Assembly (NCBI GenBank): GCA_900766925.1
Contig: CAAFXG010000508.1
Location: 1-5,500, forward strand
DNA length: 5,500 nucleotides
From: Lachnospiraceae bacterium
GTDB lineage: Bacteria > Bacillota > Clostridia > Lachnospirales > Lachnospiraceae
Direction: 5' to 3'
Part shown: one piece after another, positions 5,443-5,500 of the stretch
Layout: each line of letters begins with the position of its first letter
How positions within the stretch are numbered: the first letter of the stretch is position 1
The notes under the pieces: model-generated
The model's input: the letters and a program-made list of their open reading frames with translations, nothing else
What the model was told of the DNA's origin: nothing
The model's database searches: none
Position numbers and translations under genes: made by a program

Positions 5443-5500
5443 AATTGCTTCTTTTTACTTCTTCTCTTAATCTATACCTATAACCACTAAAATAGGAAGA
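5441..5500 (-). CDS. Possible C-terminal end of an upstream gene (partial)
   Basis: In the minus-strand frame open at the window edge, 19 codons (SSYFSGYRYRLREEVKRSN) run to TAA at 5441-5443. The basic tail is plausible for the end of a membrane protein or glycosyltransferase, and a same-strand gene upstream of the flippase would be expected in such a cluster. Nineteen codons are too few to identify it, and chance remains possible. The other two minus frames stop within 33 bases of the edge. Confidence 0.35.
   Translation of the reverse strand, partial: SSYFSGYRYRLREEVKRSN

Overview
The window is AT-rich and reads as low-GC Firmicutes DNA, most like a Clostridia/Lachnospiraceae genome. This rests on A/T-ending codons, strong AGGAG-type ribosome binding sites and the style of the IS3-family transposase. 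It is an inference; no taxonomic marker is present. Every convincing gene is on the minus strand, so the genes read from right to left.

Layout in order of transcription. At 5441-5500 there is a possible last 19 codons of an upstream gene. At 5315-5440 a spacer carries two hairpins and a very basic open frame. At 3533-5314 lies an intact 593-residue ABC exporter with a fused membrane and ATPase domain, resembling PglK-type lipid-linked oligosaccharide flippases. At 3247-3532 a spacer holds two candidate promoters and a possible gene relict. At 2143-3246 lies an intact 367-residue DegT/DnrJ/EryC1/StrS aminotransferase, followed by a hairpin terminator at 2037-2084. At 1750-1968 is the N-terminal half of a GNAT-like acetyltransferase, cut off by an insertion sequence that fills 1-1752.

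The host genes fit a surface-polysaccharide or protein-glycosylation locus. The aminotransferase would make an amino sugar nucleotide, the GNAT enzyme would have N-acylated it, and the ABC protein would flip a lipid-linked glycan across the membrane. The insertion interrupts the acetylation step and may change the glycan made. The rest of the acetyltransferase gene, if present, lies left of base 1.

The insertion sequence is a complete-looking IS3-family element of about 1.75 kb. It has orfA, orfB with a DD(35)E triad, 25-bp terminal inverted repeats, an A8 slippery site for a -1 frameshift, and an outward TTGACT box in one end only that would make a promoter in the circular intermediate. It also has an unusual set of five TGTCC-N7-GGG-type repeats at its ends. 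I found no clearly new multi-gene system. The best leads are the iterated IS end repeats, the IS expression and junction-promoter signals, and the odd spacer upstream of the flippase.
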